In this document: one piece after another, positions 35,644-45,728 of the stretch
Layout: the number at the start of each line of letters is the position of its first letter
Position numbering within the stretch: position 1 is the stretch's first letter
Source: Malachius bipustulatus
Lineage: Eukaryota; Arthropoda; Insecta; Coleoptera; Melyridae
Assembly: GCA_910589415.1 (NCBI GenBank)
Contig: OU342633.1
Coordinates: 42,042,210 to 42,106,209 of the forward strand
Reading direction: 5' to 3'
Length of the DNA stretch: 64,000 nt
Position numbers and translations under genes: made by a program
The notes under the pieces: model-generated
What the model saw: the letters and a program-made list of their open reading frames with translations, nothing else
Database searches by the model: none
What the model was told of the DNA's origin: nothing

Positions 35644-36099
35644 TACTGGGGTAAAGCTTCTGCAACTCATGTAAGTTTATAATTATTATGCAATTCTTTT
35701 CTCTATCTCCCTTTTTGTTCACTAATCTACTGGTGTTTTTTTTTATAATGAAATGTTTATTTTTACATATACAGGGTGTCCCAGCTTATTCGAAGTCGTC
35801 TCTGTAGGTCAAATAATGGACTTTTTCCAAAAAAAATTTGCATATTCAAGTACAGAATCACAACGGCCATAATTTAAAATTATTTTGGAGTATACAGAGT
35901 GTCCCATATGACAGTATTTCATATGTCCCTATTTTAACTTATGTACTATCCTATAGTATAGAAACATTTGTACTTTCTTGGATTTTTTTATTTGGCGACG
36001 CGTGAAGAAATCTCAAAATTTTTCAAATTTTTTATCACCCTGTATAAACATTTCATCTACATCATAGGATAGTACATGAAAAGTTAAAATAGGGACATG

Positions 36100-36104
36100 T
36101 AAGC
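36100..36104 (+). repeat. Target-site duplication TAAGC (left)
   Basis: TAAGC directly precedes the left LTR and is repeated at 43383-43387 directly after the right LTR. A 5-bp duplication fits BEL/Pao integration. Confidence 0.9.
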
Positions 36105-36668
36105 TGTTAACTCCGCGTCAAAGAGCCTAAAAATATTAACGACGCGATTCGATCCTGAAAGGGGCTAAATTAATGCGGCTCGATGCCGCGATGGTAATGA
36201 CAAATCGCCACGGTGACAGGATCGAAATTTAGGGAAGGACCAGGCTATAATTGCCAATGATTGACAGGAACACAATTAATTAATAATTATCGAAATTACT
36301 GACCTTGTGTCTTGTCCGACTAAAGGGGCACTTGTTTTAATTTGCGAGATGTTGTAACTATTATTATTGTTCACTCTGCTTCACTATGTAGGTACCCACG
36401 ATTGTTCCACTACTTAATACCGCTTCCTTATTTAATTAAAGAACTAGGTATCCCGTTCCCGTAACACCAGCATCGACGAGTCTGGTACGAACGGCACTCT
36501 GTCGAGTTCTTTTCTCTCTCGATGTTAAACCTCGACTCTTCTCTCTATGTGTGGTCCTGTCCGGTCAGGTGTCCTTTTCCTTCGTCCCGATGTGTAAAGG
36601 GATAGGAAGGGGTAGGAAACGGTGGTGTCTTAGAGAATACGAATCGATTATTCACCAAGGACGTAACA
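36105..36668 (-). repeat. BEL/Pao 3' LTR (564 bp)
   Basis: Starts TGTTAACTCC and ends GACGTAACA on the plus strand (TG...CA). By eye it is identical over its full 564 bp to the LTR at 42819-43382. Because the element reads on the minus strand, this left copy is the 3' LTR. Confidence 0.95.
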
Positions 36669-36681
36669 TACCGCCCACCAA
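36669..36681 (-). other. Polypurine tract of the BEL element
   Basis: The minus strand reads TTGGTGGGCGGTA immediately before the 3' LTR. It is a short G-rich tract in the position of the plus-strand primer; it is imperfect (three T) but nothing better is nearby. Confidence 0.55.
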
Positions 36682-36811
36682 AATTACCGGAGGAATTTTC
36701 CGCTATCAGAAAATTGAACCAAAAGCGAAACTAACGAAAACGAAACTAACGACAATAACAAAAACGAAACGAAACGAAACGACAAGTCAGGGACGAAATT
36801 CCCTGAGTCCG

Positions 36812-39800
36812 TTACTGGTTAGGTAACGGGCAAAGTTTGACCAGAGGTCGTTTACAAAGACCTCTGGTCGTACGAACCGAGGCAACCCTGGCGACACCAT
36901 CCGCACCAGGGTGCAGAGAAACAATTCTTCCTAGAGCCCATTTCAAAGGAGACAACAATTCATCCTTTATCAACACCAACGAACCGATATCCGTTGACTC
37001 AAACAAATGGGTTTTCGACCATTTACTCCTCTGGTGGAAATTATGAAGATATTCAGCCCTCCAACGTGTCCAAAAATCACGTTGCATCCGTTGCACCAAT
37101 TGCCAACGAGAAAGACGAGAAATCTTCAGATGTGACAAGTTCACATCCGGCACCGACGACAGAGGTTCCAAGGTCAGAAAATGACCAGGGGTCAACGCGG
37201 ATAGATCGTTGGGGTCGCTACTAATGGGGCAAAGGGGGCGCGAATTCAAGACGGCCTCGATCTGAACGATGAAGGTGTTCAGCTCCTCATAAGTCAAAAT
37301 TTGACCACCAATAACACGGGCCATGTGTGTTTTGACGGACTTAACACCGCTCTCCCACAGTCCACCGAAGTGTGGAGCTGAGGGTGGATTGAAGTGCCAT
37401 CGAATACCTTCCCCTTCTGCGGCGATTTTCAAATTTGAGTTGAGCTCCTTGTTAGCTCCGACGAAATTGGTTCCACAGTCACTGTAGATGTCACTACAGC
37501 GACCGCGGCGAGCGACAAACCTCCTAAGAGCTGCCAGGAAAGTCTCTGACGATAAATCAGAAGCGATTTCGAGATGAATCGCGCGAGTCGCGAAACATAC
37601 GAACAAACATAAATAGGCTTTAGAAGTTTTGACACCCCTATACCTCGACAAGACAATAGGAAAGGGTCCCCCATAATCGACCCCGACACAACTAAAAGGC
37701 TTCAATTGGGAGACACGAGCGACAGGTAAATTCCCCATGGGAGGCTCCAACGAGAGGGGACGAGTGCGAAAGCAACGATTGCATTTCGACAAATAACTAC
37801 GAATGACCCTACGAGCAGACAGGATCCAAAAATTTTGTTGAAGGAGATAATGAGTAGTGTTCACTCCTGGGTGCAAATTACCTCGATGTATCTGATCAAT
37901 CAAAAGTTCAACCAACCTATGCCTTCCTGGCAACAATGCGGGATATTTAGCGTCGAATGCTAAACCCGAATGCAACAGTCGACCCCCGACTCGCAAAATA
38001 CCGAAATCATCAATAAAGGGCGACAATGACTGCAAGTACTTGGCACATGGTTTACCAGAGCGAATTTTCTCCAATTCCGAAGAGAAGACCGAAGATTGAA
38101 CAATTCTAACAATGTGCATGAGAGCAGCATGCAACTCAGAGACACTCAATGCACCAGTGGTCCTATTGACAGCACGACAATTGTTAGTGAAACGAAAACA
38201 ACGAGCGATAATACCCTGAATTTTCCTCAAAGAAGAAAATCTTTTCAACAAAACATCGACATCCGAAATCTCTATCGTAGCGAACAAAACAATATTCCTT
38301 TTCTCCAGTTCAACATCAGAAGTGGGAGCAATGGGAAAGAGTGCTGGCCAAGATTCCAGCGGCAATCTGAGGAATTCAGGCCCCGCCCACCATGCGGAAG
38401 CCCCGACTAACTCCTCTGGTAACAAGCCCCGAGACGCGACGTCCGCTGGGTTGTCACCTGAACGTACATGATTCCAACAATCCGGAGGAATTCGATCCTG
38501 AATGTGGACGACACGATTCGAAACAAAAGTCTTCCACCGATGTGGAGACGACTTGATCCAGGATAGAGCGACCGAAGAGTCACTCCAAGCGAAAACCTTA
38601 TCAACAACAATGGATTGAGGACCTTGTTCAAGGACGAACGAAACGAGATCTGATAGTAAGACTGCGGCACACAATTCCAGCCGTGGAACGGAGAGTGGTT
38701 TGAGCGGAGCAACACGAGACTTGGCAGTAACGAAACGAACCTGCACATTGCCATCGGCGTCCTCGAAACGATAATACACCACACCCGCATAACCTGCAGT
38801 CGACGCATCACAAAATGCGTGCAGTTGACACGACACGAAAGATCCTTCGGGAACCAAGCACCTAGGGATTGTCAACTTGGATAAAACATGAAGAGTGGAC
38901 TTATATCGATTCCACTTTTCGACAACATCAGCTGGTGGATCTTCATCCCAATCCAGCCCGAGATACCACAAATGTTGAATGACTCGTTTTGCCATAAAGG
39001 TCAATGGGCACAAGAAACCCAACGGGTCATAGATCTTAGCGACTTCTGAGAGAATGCTTCTCTTAGTACAAGGTGAATCTATAGACTTAACCGCGAACGA
39101 AAATGAATCAGTAGCCGAGTGCCACTGAAGACCGAGAATTTTCCCGGAAAAGTCCGATTCCGAATCAAAGTTGGATGACTGCTGTTGACGATGTTCAACA
39201 GGCAGATCCTGAAGCAATTGTGGATTATTAGCAGACCATTTCCGCAACTCAAATTGTCCCAATTGCAATAGCGAAATGAGCTGATTTCTCAACTCCAAGG
39301 TTTCCTCGATTTGATTTGCCCCAATGGCAAAATCATCGACATAAAGCCCGAGACGAATGGCTTTCGAAGCGAGAGGAAACTTCTCAGAATTTTCTTGAGC
39401 TAATTGTAACAAGCACCTAATGGCCAAATATGGCGAGGACGAAACACCATAAGTTACAGTGTTCAATTTGTAACTTCGAATAGGATCCTTTTCTGAAAAA
39501 CGCCAACGAATTAATTGATACTGTCGATGTGAATCTCCAACTAAAATTTGCCGATACATCTGCCTAATGTCACAAGTGAACACGAATTTGTTCTCTCGAA
39601 AACGAAGCAAAACACTAGTGATATCATTTTGCAACTTCGGACCAATCAACAAGGTATCATTTAACGAAAGATTGTTCGATGCTTTGGCCGAGGCGTCGAA
39701 CACGACACGAATTTTCGACGATACTGGGGCGAGCGAAGACACATCAGAAGACATCGAAACACCAGGGTCTTTAAAAACGCAATGATGCGGAATGTAATAA

Positions 39801-42100
39801 GAGTTTGCAGATTCCGACTCCAATGGCACCAACGACATGTGCCCAGCCTCCAAATAATCTTTCATAAACTCTACATACATGTCTCTAATGTGAGGCAACC
39901 TCGACAATCGTCTCTCCAAAGCGAGCAAACGACGATCTGCGACATTCAACGAATCATTAAAGATAGGCAACTCTTTGCTGTCCTTAAATGGCAACAATAC
40001 CCCAAAACGACCTGATTCTTCTCGATAATGAGACTCAACGAACAACGACTCAGCCTCTTGTTCCTCATTAGAGCAAACCTCAACTGAAGGCACCTCCTCA
40101 ACTCTCCAAAATGCCTTAAGAGTCTCTTCAAGGGTCGAATCTACCGACGCAAAACAAGCTTGAACCTCGCCCGCAACCTTCGACGAAATGGTTCCCAAAA
40201 GAACCCAACCAAACGTCGTGTTCATTGCGGCTGGACAGTTATCACTGCCCGACAAATAACCACCATGAACAATATTGGGAAAGATGTCAGCTCCTAGCAA
40301 AACATCGACAGAACCAGGCGTGTACCAATTAGGATCCGCTAACTTCAAATTATCAAGCGCCTTCGATGGCGAAATGTCAACACTGGGAAGTTTTCCACAA
40401 ATATTGGGCAAGACCAAAGTACTTACTTTAAAAGTAGGTGATGGTACCCCAACGGGACGAATAATGCAATCAGATGATCCCTGGGCCGATCCCAAGGTCA
40501 CGTGACCCAAACAAGAAATAGGTGTTGATGATCGATTCAAGTGCAAGCCCAAACGCTTGCGGCACCGATCAGTAATAAAAGACGACTGACTGCCAGAGTC
40601 AATTAAAGAACGAACCACTTGATAGTTGCCCCACTTGTCTTGAACTTCAATACATGCGGTTGCTAAAAGAACCGTAGTATTGCTACGAGAACGAGAACGA
40701 ACATCCTGAAAGGATGGGAGAGAAGACATGGCAACCGTGGATGCGACTGGAGGCGGCTCAACTCGATGAGAAGCTGCTCCATCCGAATTACTAAGTTTAA
40801 CGAAATGTAATAAAGAGTGGTGCCGACCTGCACACTCCTTACACGAATGAGAAGAGGGGCACTGCTTCACCAAGTGTGAAGGGCCAAAACAATTTAGGCA
40901 CAAGCGCGCTGCCTTCACAGCCTCAAAACGCTTGCGCGGGTCCAACTTCAAAAAAGAACGACAATTCGAGATCGGGTGTTCTCCATTACAATGGAAGCAC
41001 GACTGCTTCGATGAAGACGCACTCGACGTTGACAAAAATGCATGTGAATTCCTCGATTCCACTTTTCCACCAGACTTGACGCTACTCCGCTTACCAACGA
41101 CTGCAGACGGAGATAGGTCATTCCCCAAAGATGATTCTAATGCACGACACTGTGACGACAAAAACTTGTGCAAATCCTGATATGATGGAAACTCTTCAGA
41201 TGCAAATTGGAGTTCGAAACGCTTTCGAGTAGCGTTATCCAATTTCTGTAGCAACCAGTTGAACAAAGTGAAATCCCAGAGAGAGACGCCTGAGACCTGA
41301 CCCAAAGCTGTAATATTTTCTGAAAAGGTATTCAACAATTCACGAAGCGATTGTGAGGAATCAGAATCCGTTATTTTGGGAGCATTACAAATCGCCTGCC
41401 AATAACACGTCGCAAGTACTCGCTCATTCTGATACCTTTGGACAAGAGTATCGAAAGCTATCACATAATTGTCATCTGTCAGTGGTAAATGTTTGACAAG
41501 GGTAAGAGGTTCCTTTGACAAAGTCGAAACTAAATACTGGAACTTCTCAATTGGAGCTAACGAATCATTCGAATGAATCAAAGTCCTAAACAAATCATAA
41601 TAAACCGACCACATCCTCAACGAACCATCAAAAGTAGGTATACCGATACGAGGCAATTTCACATGTGAACTTGCAGAGGAGGGTAGTGCGGGAGCACCAG
41701 ACTGTCGACTATTCAATGATTCACTCGAACCATGACGTGATTTCACCACCGTATCCTGAGTCGATTCCAACGACAATTGAACCGCTCTAATCTGAAAATA
41801 AACCGAATCAACTTCGATAAGTAGTCCCGAGTATGATTTCCAAATCTCCGATGACACATCTACGACCAAAGCACTCTTATCTGCCGACTCAACCGTAATC
41901 AGGATATTTCTATCAACCTCCTGCACCTGATTGTACAAATCTGAAGCGCTGTCGCATGCAGCCAGGACAATAAAACGCGACTTTTCATCAATGGGTGCTG
42001 AAACTACTGTCAGAATCGAGTTCAAACGAGTCAAAAACTTCGAAACAGAAGCGTTTGCTCCGACCAAAGTGTTGGACATTTTGCTAAAGAGTATCAACAA
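36812..42100 (-). CDS. BEL/Pao Gag-Pol polyprotein
   Basis: 1762 codons without interruption. The first ATG at 42100 is followed seven codons later by another (MSNTLVG), which may be the true start. Domains in order: Gag, with a capsid-like region (about 130-330); three CCHC-type zinc knuckles (CFHC.., about 366; CLNCFGPSH.., about 398; CKEC.., about 418); aspartic protease with DSG (LIDSGSQSSFI, about 498-508); reverse transcriptase with YVDD at 920-923; RNase H (CDAS, about 1090); integrase with an HHCC zinc site (ending CNRC, about 1445) and a catalytic triad in VDYGGPF (about 1473), SDCGTNF (about 1539) and LWESG (about 1581), that is D-x41-E between the last two; and a C-terminal chromo/SH3-like tail. 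All catalytic residues that I could check are present. In BEL elements the polyprotein forms virus-like particles and copies the RNA back into DNA. Confidence 0.95.
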   Translation of the reverse strand: MLILFSKMSNTLVGANASVSKFLTRLNSILTVVSAPIDEKSRFIVLAACDSASDLYNQVQEVDRNILITVESADKSALVVDVSSEIWKSYSGLLIEVDSVYFQIRAVQLSLESTQDTVVKSRHGSSESLNSRQSGAPALPSSASSHVKLPRIGIPTFDGSLRMWSVYYDLFRTLIHSNDSLAPIEKFQYLVSTLSKEPLTLVKHLPLTDDNYVIAFDTLVQRYQNERVLATCYWQAICNAPKITDSDSSQSLRELLNTFSENITALGQVSGVSLWDFTLFNWLLQKLDNATRKRFELQFASEEFPSYQDLHKFLSSQCRALESSLGNDLSPSAVVGKRSSVKSGGKVESRNSHAFLSTSSASSSKQSCFHCNGEHPISNCRSFLKLDPRKRFEAVKAARLCLNCFGPSHLVKQCPSSHSCKECAGRHHSLLHFVKLSNSDGAASHRVEPPPVASTVAMSSLPSFQDVRSRSRSNTTVLLATACIEVQDKWGNYQVVRSLIDSGSQSSFITDRCRKRLGLHLNRSSTPISCLGHVTLGSAQGSSDCIIRPVGVPSPTFKVSTLVLPNICGKLPSVDISPSKALDNLKLADPNWYTPGSVDVLLGADIFPNIVHGGYLSGSDNCPAAMNTTFGWVLLGTISSKVAGEVQACFASVDSTLEETLKAFWRVEEVPSVEVCSNEEQEAESLFVESHYREESGRFGVLLPFKDSKELPIFNDSLNVADRRLLALERRLSRLPHIRDMYVEFMKDYLEAGHMSLVPLESESANSYYIPHHCVFKDPGVSMSSDVSSLAPVSSKIRVVFDASAKASNNLSLNDTLLIGPKLQNDITSVLLRFRENKFVFTCDIRQMYRQILVGDSHRQYQLIRWRFSEKDPIRSYKLNTVTYGVSSSPYLAIRCLLQLAQENSEKFPLASKAIRLGLYVDDFAIGANQIEETLELRNQLISLLQLGQFELRKWSANNPQLLQDLPVEHRQQQSSNFDSESDFSGKILGLQWHSATDSFSFAVKSIDSPCTKRSILSEVAKIYDPLGFLCPLTFMAKRVIQHLWYLGLDWDEDPPADVVEKWNRYKSTLHVLSKLTIPRCLVPEGSFVSCQLHAFCDASTAGYAGVVYYRFEDADGNVQVRFVTAKSRVAPLKPLSVPRLELCAAVLLSDLVSFVLEQGPQSIVVDKVFAWSDSSVALSWIKSSPHRWKTFVSNRVVHIQDRIPPDCWNHVRSGDNPADVASRGLLPEELVGASAWWAGPEFLRLPLESWPALFPIAPTSDVELEKRNIVLFATIEISDVDVLLKRFSSLRKIQGIIARCFRFTNNCRAVNRTTGALSVSELHAALMHIVRIVQSSVFSSELEKIRSGKPCAKYLQSLSPFIDDFGILRVGGRLLHSGLAFDAKYPALLPGRHRLVELLIDQIHRGNLHPGVNTTHYLLQQNFWILSARRVIRSYLSKCNRCFRTRPLSLEPPMGNLPVARVSQLKPFSCVGVDYGGPFPIVLSRYRGVKTSKAYLCLFVCFATRAIHLEIASDLSSETFLAALRRFVARRGRCSDIYSDCGTNFVGANKELNSNLKIAAEGEGIRWHFNPPSAPHFGGLWESGVKSVKTHMARVIGGQILTYEELNTFIVQIEAVLNSRPLCPISSDPNDLSALTPGHFLTLEPLSSVPDVNLSHLKISRLSRWQLVQRMQRDFWTRWRAEYLHNFHQRSKWSKTHLFESTDIGSLVLIKDELLSPLKWALGRIVSLHPGADGVARVASVRTTRGLCKRPLVKLCPLPNQ

Positions 42101-42120
42101 AACACTAAAGCAATAAACGA

Positions 42121-42545
42121 ATAAGGGTTATTTTTTACACCTGTAAAAAATACAACGACAACGAAATACGAACAATAACTAAAAATAAGTACCTAACCAA
42201 GTGAAGGTTACTTATTTAAAAACGAGTTGAAAATAAATTGACTTTGAAATTCACCAAAAAACAATACTTGAGATACCGAGTGTACCCAGTAGGTATACCG
42301 TGAATACAAAAATCAATATTTTCCCTGTAACAACGAAAAAGGGTTATTCGTTAAAAACCTGTAAAAATACAACAACAACGAACGATGAGCAATACTAAAA
42401 ATAAGTACCTAACCAAGTGAAAGTTACCTATTTAAAATCGAGTTGGAAATAAATTATTGAATTTGAATTCACCAACAACAATACTTAAGATACCGAGTGT
42501 ACCCAGTAAACCGTGAATGCAAAAATCAATATTCTGCCCTGCGAA
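42121..42545 (-). repeat. Tandem duplication in the BEL leader (period 216 bp)
   Basis: Two copies, about 42121-42336 and 42337-42545, share AAATAAGTACCTAACCAAGTG and GATACCGAGTGTACCCAGTA (on the plus strand) at a spacing of 216 bp, with about 10-15% divergence. They lie between the 5' LTR and the ORF, where packaging and regulatory signals are expected. Confidence 0.8.
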
Positions 42546-42794
42546 TTCAGAGAGAAAATATTTCAACTATTACAGAGGTTTTTAAAACGAACACCTGCAA
42601 CGAACGAAGAAGTGGAGTGAGGTGAGAATGGAGTAAAATTAGTGGAATGGGTGAAAATGCCGTCTGGCGTCCTTTGGATCGACTATTTCGAATCCTTTGA
42701 CCTACAAACAGGCTACCTTAACACAGTGAGTGAGAAACTAATTTCAAACAAATGATGCAACCAATTAATGAACTATATTTCCACGAGCTTTCCT

Positions 42795-42812
42795 ATCCGG
42801 CTCGAAGGACCA
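42795..42812 (-). other. Primer-binding site, complementary to tRNA-Tyr
   Basis: The plus strand reads ATCCGGCTCGAAGGACCA, which is the 3' end of a eukaryotic tRNA-Tyr including CCA. The minus-strand element therefore has TGGTCCTTCGAGCCGGAT, 6 nt after its 5' LTR. Confidence 0.8.
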
Positions 42813-42818
42813 AAAAAA

Positions 42819-43382
42819 TGTTAACTCCGCGTCAAAGAGCCTAAAAATATTAACGACGCGATTCGATCCTGAAAGGGGCTAAATTAATGCGGCTCGATGC
42901 CGCGATGGTAATGACAAATCGCCACGGTGACAGGATCGAAATTTAGGGAAGGACCAGGCTATAATTGCCAATGATTGACAGGAACACAATTAATTAATAA
43001 TTATCGAAATTACTGACCTTGTGTCTTGTCCGACTAAAGGGGCACTTGTTTTAATTTGCGAGATGTTGTAACTATTATTATTGTTCACTCTGCTTCACTA
43101 TGTAGGTACCCACGATTGTTCCACTACTTAATACCGCTTCCTTATTTAATTAAAGAACTAGGTATCCCGTTCCCGTAACACCAGCATCGACGAGTCTGGT
43201 ACGAACGGCACTCTGTCGAGTTCTTTTCTCTCTCGATGTTAAACCTCGACTCTTCTCTCTATGTGTGGTCCTGTCCGGTCAGGTGTCCTTTTCCTTCGTC
43301 CCGATGTGTAAAGGGATAGGAAGGGGTAGGAAACGGTGGTGTCTTAGAGAATACGAATCGATTATTCACCAAGGACGTAACA
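42819..43382 (-). repeat. BEL/Pao 5' LTR (564 bp)
   Basis: Right-hand LTR, TG...CA, identical by eye to 36105-36668. It is followed by the second TAAGC at 43383-43387. It should contain the promoter driving the minus-strand gag-pol ORF. Confidence 0.95.
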
Positions 43383-43731
43383 TAAGCCGTTTTTCTCTAT
43401 CTTGAACCGTTTTCGTTGTACAAGACCTTGAACTTGAAAAATGACGATTTTCACTTGTTTATAACTCAAAAACTTCTGAATTTAAGCACCAACTGTAAAA
43501 GCCAATCTTATTTTTTCTTCTCAGACAATATAAAAATGCAATAACATAGGAGCTTTCCATTTAAAAAAACATAACTTTGATATGCCACTGTCATATGGGA
43601 CACTCTGTATACTCCAAAATAATTTTAAATTATGGCCATTGTGATTCTGTACTGGAATTTGCAAAAAATTTTTGGAAAAAGCCATCGTGTGGCCTACAGA
43701 GACCGCTTCGGATAAGCTGGGACACCCTGTA

Positions 43732-45654
43732 TTTTTTCCAACAATGCAAATTTCACCTTTTTTCCAAGATTTACCTACCCCACCAACTACTAAATATTTA
43801 TGGTTTTTTATAACACTTTTTCTATGTCTATGTATATGAGTTATGCAGCTTTTTAATTTTTTTTTTTGTAGATGTGGAAATACAAAAATTCGGTGGCAAA
43901 AAGACAAAATGTCTCACGACATCTTTATTTTTTCTATTAAAAAAATCCACTGAAGGTGCAATGTAATTTTTACAAACAACCCCCAATAAAAAGCATTATT
44001 TTCTGTTCTGCAAGATATTGATTCTTACCTATTTATCCAACATTTTGCAATTATGCATGGCGATTTTTAAGTTGAGTGGTTTCTTTTAACACCCTGTAGC
44101 ATTAAATAAGGCAAACAACTTTTCTCAATTAGGTCAAAAATAAAATATATAATTTTAAGCCTTTAATAATTACAAAAAAATTACAATCCATCCGTATGAT
44201 AAATTCAGGTATCTAAATAAACTAATTTCAAACAGATAAACAGAACAAAAAAATAGGAGACACTAAAAGAAACAATTATTAATGTATGTGTATAGGTAAA
44301 TTAAATTAAAAAAAGGCTAGATAGTTCAACCAAATTATATATCACTTTTAATGCCCTGACAACCTTTTTCTCCTAACCTGGGAGAATTTATGAATCTACA
44401 AAAGTGTGTATTGAAACAAAAGTATTTAAAAAAATCTTATCAGTCAAGTTTTGATTGAGAAAAGTAAAATTAAAAAGTTTGCCTTAATGAATTCAATAGG
44501 GTGTTCAAAGAAATACCTCAAGTTTGAAATCACCCTGTATACCTGTAGATGTTTATTTTTATATGAGTGGCTTAGCAATGTGTAAACCCCTAAGAGATTG
44601 CATGGTTCATTGATTACCTCCTCCACAGTATTTTAATTTTTGTATAAGAAGTATCTTCCTCATATTTCTGTATTATGTACTAATTAAAGTGATTGTTCCA
44701 AGTTCCAACCTCATCAATTATGAATGATTTGCACAAAAGCAAAATTTATTTGGCTGTTATCTAAATGATTATTGTCATCTGTTTCCTAAAAGGGTTTATT
44801 TCCTTATCTGTTCATTGTAATCAATCAGAAATCAACAGTTCATCTTTTTCACCTTCATCATTCTATTCCTTATCTCATTTATTTTAATACCTTTTATTAT
44901 ATTTGATTGTTTTCATCATCATTTCTTATTTTAAATTTTTCCTTTCATTCTTGTCCCCATCCAGATTTTACCTTCACTAATATTCTAATTAATAAGAGTT
45001 TAATTTTCTGAAGTTTTTACATTTTTCTTTCTTTTTTATTGTGGTTCTTGCATTTTATTTTGTAAGTGGTAAATGTATCTTTCTGTTGGATAAATAATTT
45101 TTTTTATTGCTTAGGAGTAAAACAATTATTGTAAATTCATCTTTTATAGTTTGTGTAAATTATTTTTTCTTCTTGGTTTGGTTCATATTTACTGTTACGT
45201 ATTTTTATTCTCTTGGTCTTTACTCTTTATTTCCAGCATATTCCATTTTATTTCAGTGTCAATTTTCTTTTGTTCTAAAATTTTTAGTACCTATCCGTTT
45301 CTCTAATTGGTCCATTCATCTTAACCATCCCATCATTGCAGAGATTACAAAAAGAAGCAGTTTATTAGTCGAATGTACAGAATTAACACTCACTCTCATT
45401 CATAATTATTGTCAACAAGAACCATTATCTCAATTTCTTCTTTCTTCACTGTGGGTGGGAACAGAGCTGCTTGACCAGTTTACCCTCAATTTCAATTAAT
45501 TTTTACCTATTTTACATACCTATCAGAATCATTAATGTTGCTTGGACATGTGTGGTTCTACTGTAATTAATTAATTTATTTTTAACAAAAAGCAAATATT
45601 TTTCAATGAGGAAATGAAAGAAAGACCAGAAAAACTCACAACCAGCGTCAATGG
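43732..45654. other. Intergenic, no gene supported
   Basis: AT-rich. Isolated CACCCTGTA ends at about 44091 and 44530 are probably solo termini of the TACAGGGTG family. A 130-codon frame at 45107-45499 has a hydrophobic start, but its codons are Phe/Tyr/Leu-heavy as expected from T-rich sequence, with no homologue recognised. Confidence 0.4.
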
Positions 45655-45660
45655 TTTATT
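45655..45660 (-). terminator. CCT7 poly(A) signal
   Basis: AATAAA on the minus strand, about 70 nt after the CCT7 stop codon. Confidence 0.6.
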
Positions 45661-45728
45661 ATAAATACTGTGAAAGGCAAACACTGCGTTATAAAAATGA
45701 ACATTAAGTAAAAACACCCTACATACTA

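Larger units (their letters stand above)
36105..43382 (-). mobile_element. Complete BEL/Pao LTR retrotransposon, apparently young
   Basis: A 7278-bp element with 564-bp LTRs, a TAAGC duplication, a primer site matching tRNA-Tyr, a single uninterrupted gag-pol ORF of 1762 codons, and a purine-rich tract before the 3' LTR. No envelope gene: only 143 bp separate the ORF stop from the 3' LTR. The identical LTRs and open frame indicate a recent insertion and possible competence; this is inferred from sequence only. It inserted into the core of foldback P8, which is itself repetitive. Confidence 0.95.
35770..43731. mobile_element. Foldback element P8, split by a BEL retrotransposon
   Basis: The ends TACAGGGTGTCCCAGCTTAT and ATAAGCTGGGACACCCTGTA are inverted repeats that now lie 8 kb apart because a BEL element sits at 36105-43382. 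Removing the BEL element and one TAAGC leaves a foldback of about 680 bp. It is nested: an inner pair of termini (TACAGAGTGTCCCATATGAC at about 35895 and GTCATATGGGACACTCTGTA at about 43590) surrounds the core shared with P6 and P7. Its left arm has lost about 200 bp compared with P7. Confidence 0.85.

Noticed and set aside
36551..36826. 91-codon plus-strand frame at the BEL 3' LTR junction
   Set aside because: It is antisense to the element and falls mostly in LTR sequence; no domain.
37429..42116. Plus-strand and alternate-frame ORFs within the BEL element
   Set aside because: All are shadows of the 1762-codon gag-pol frame.
43521..43907. 128-codon open frame on the minus strand
   Set aside because: It lies in the right arm of foldback P8 and adjacent AT-rich DNA; the arm sequence is non-coding in other copies.
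45107..45499. 130-codon frame with a hydrophobic N-terminus
   Set aside because: Composition follows the T-rich DNA, and no motif, splice support or homologue was recognised.
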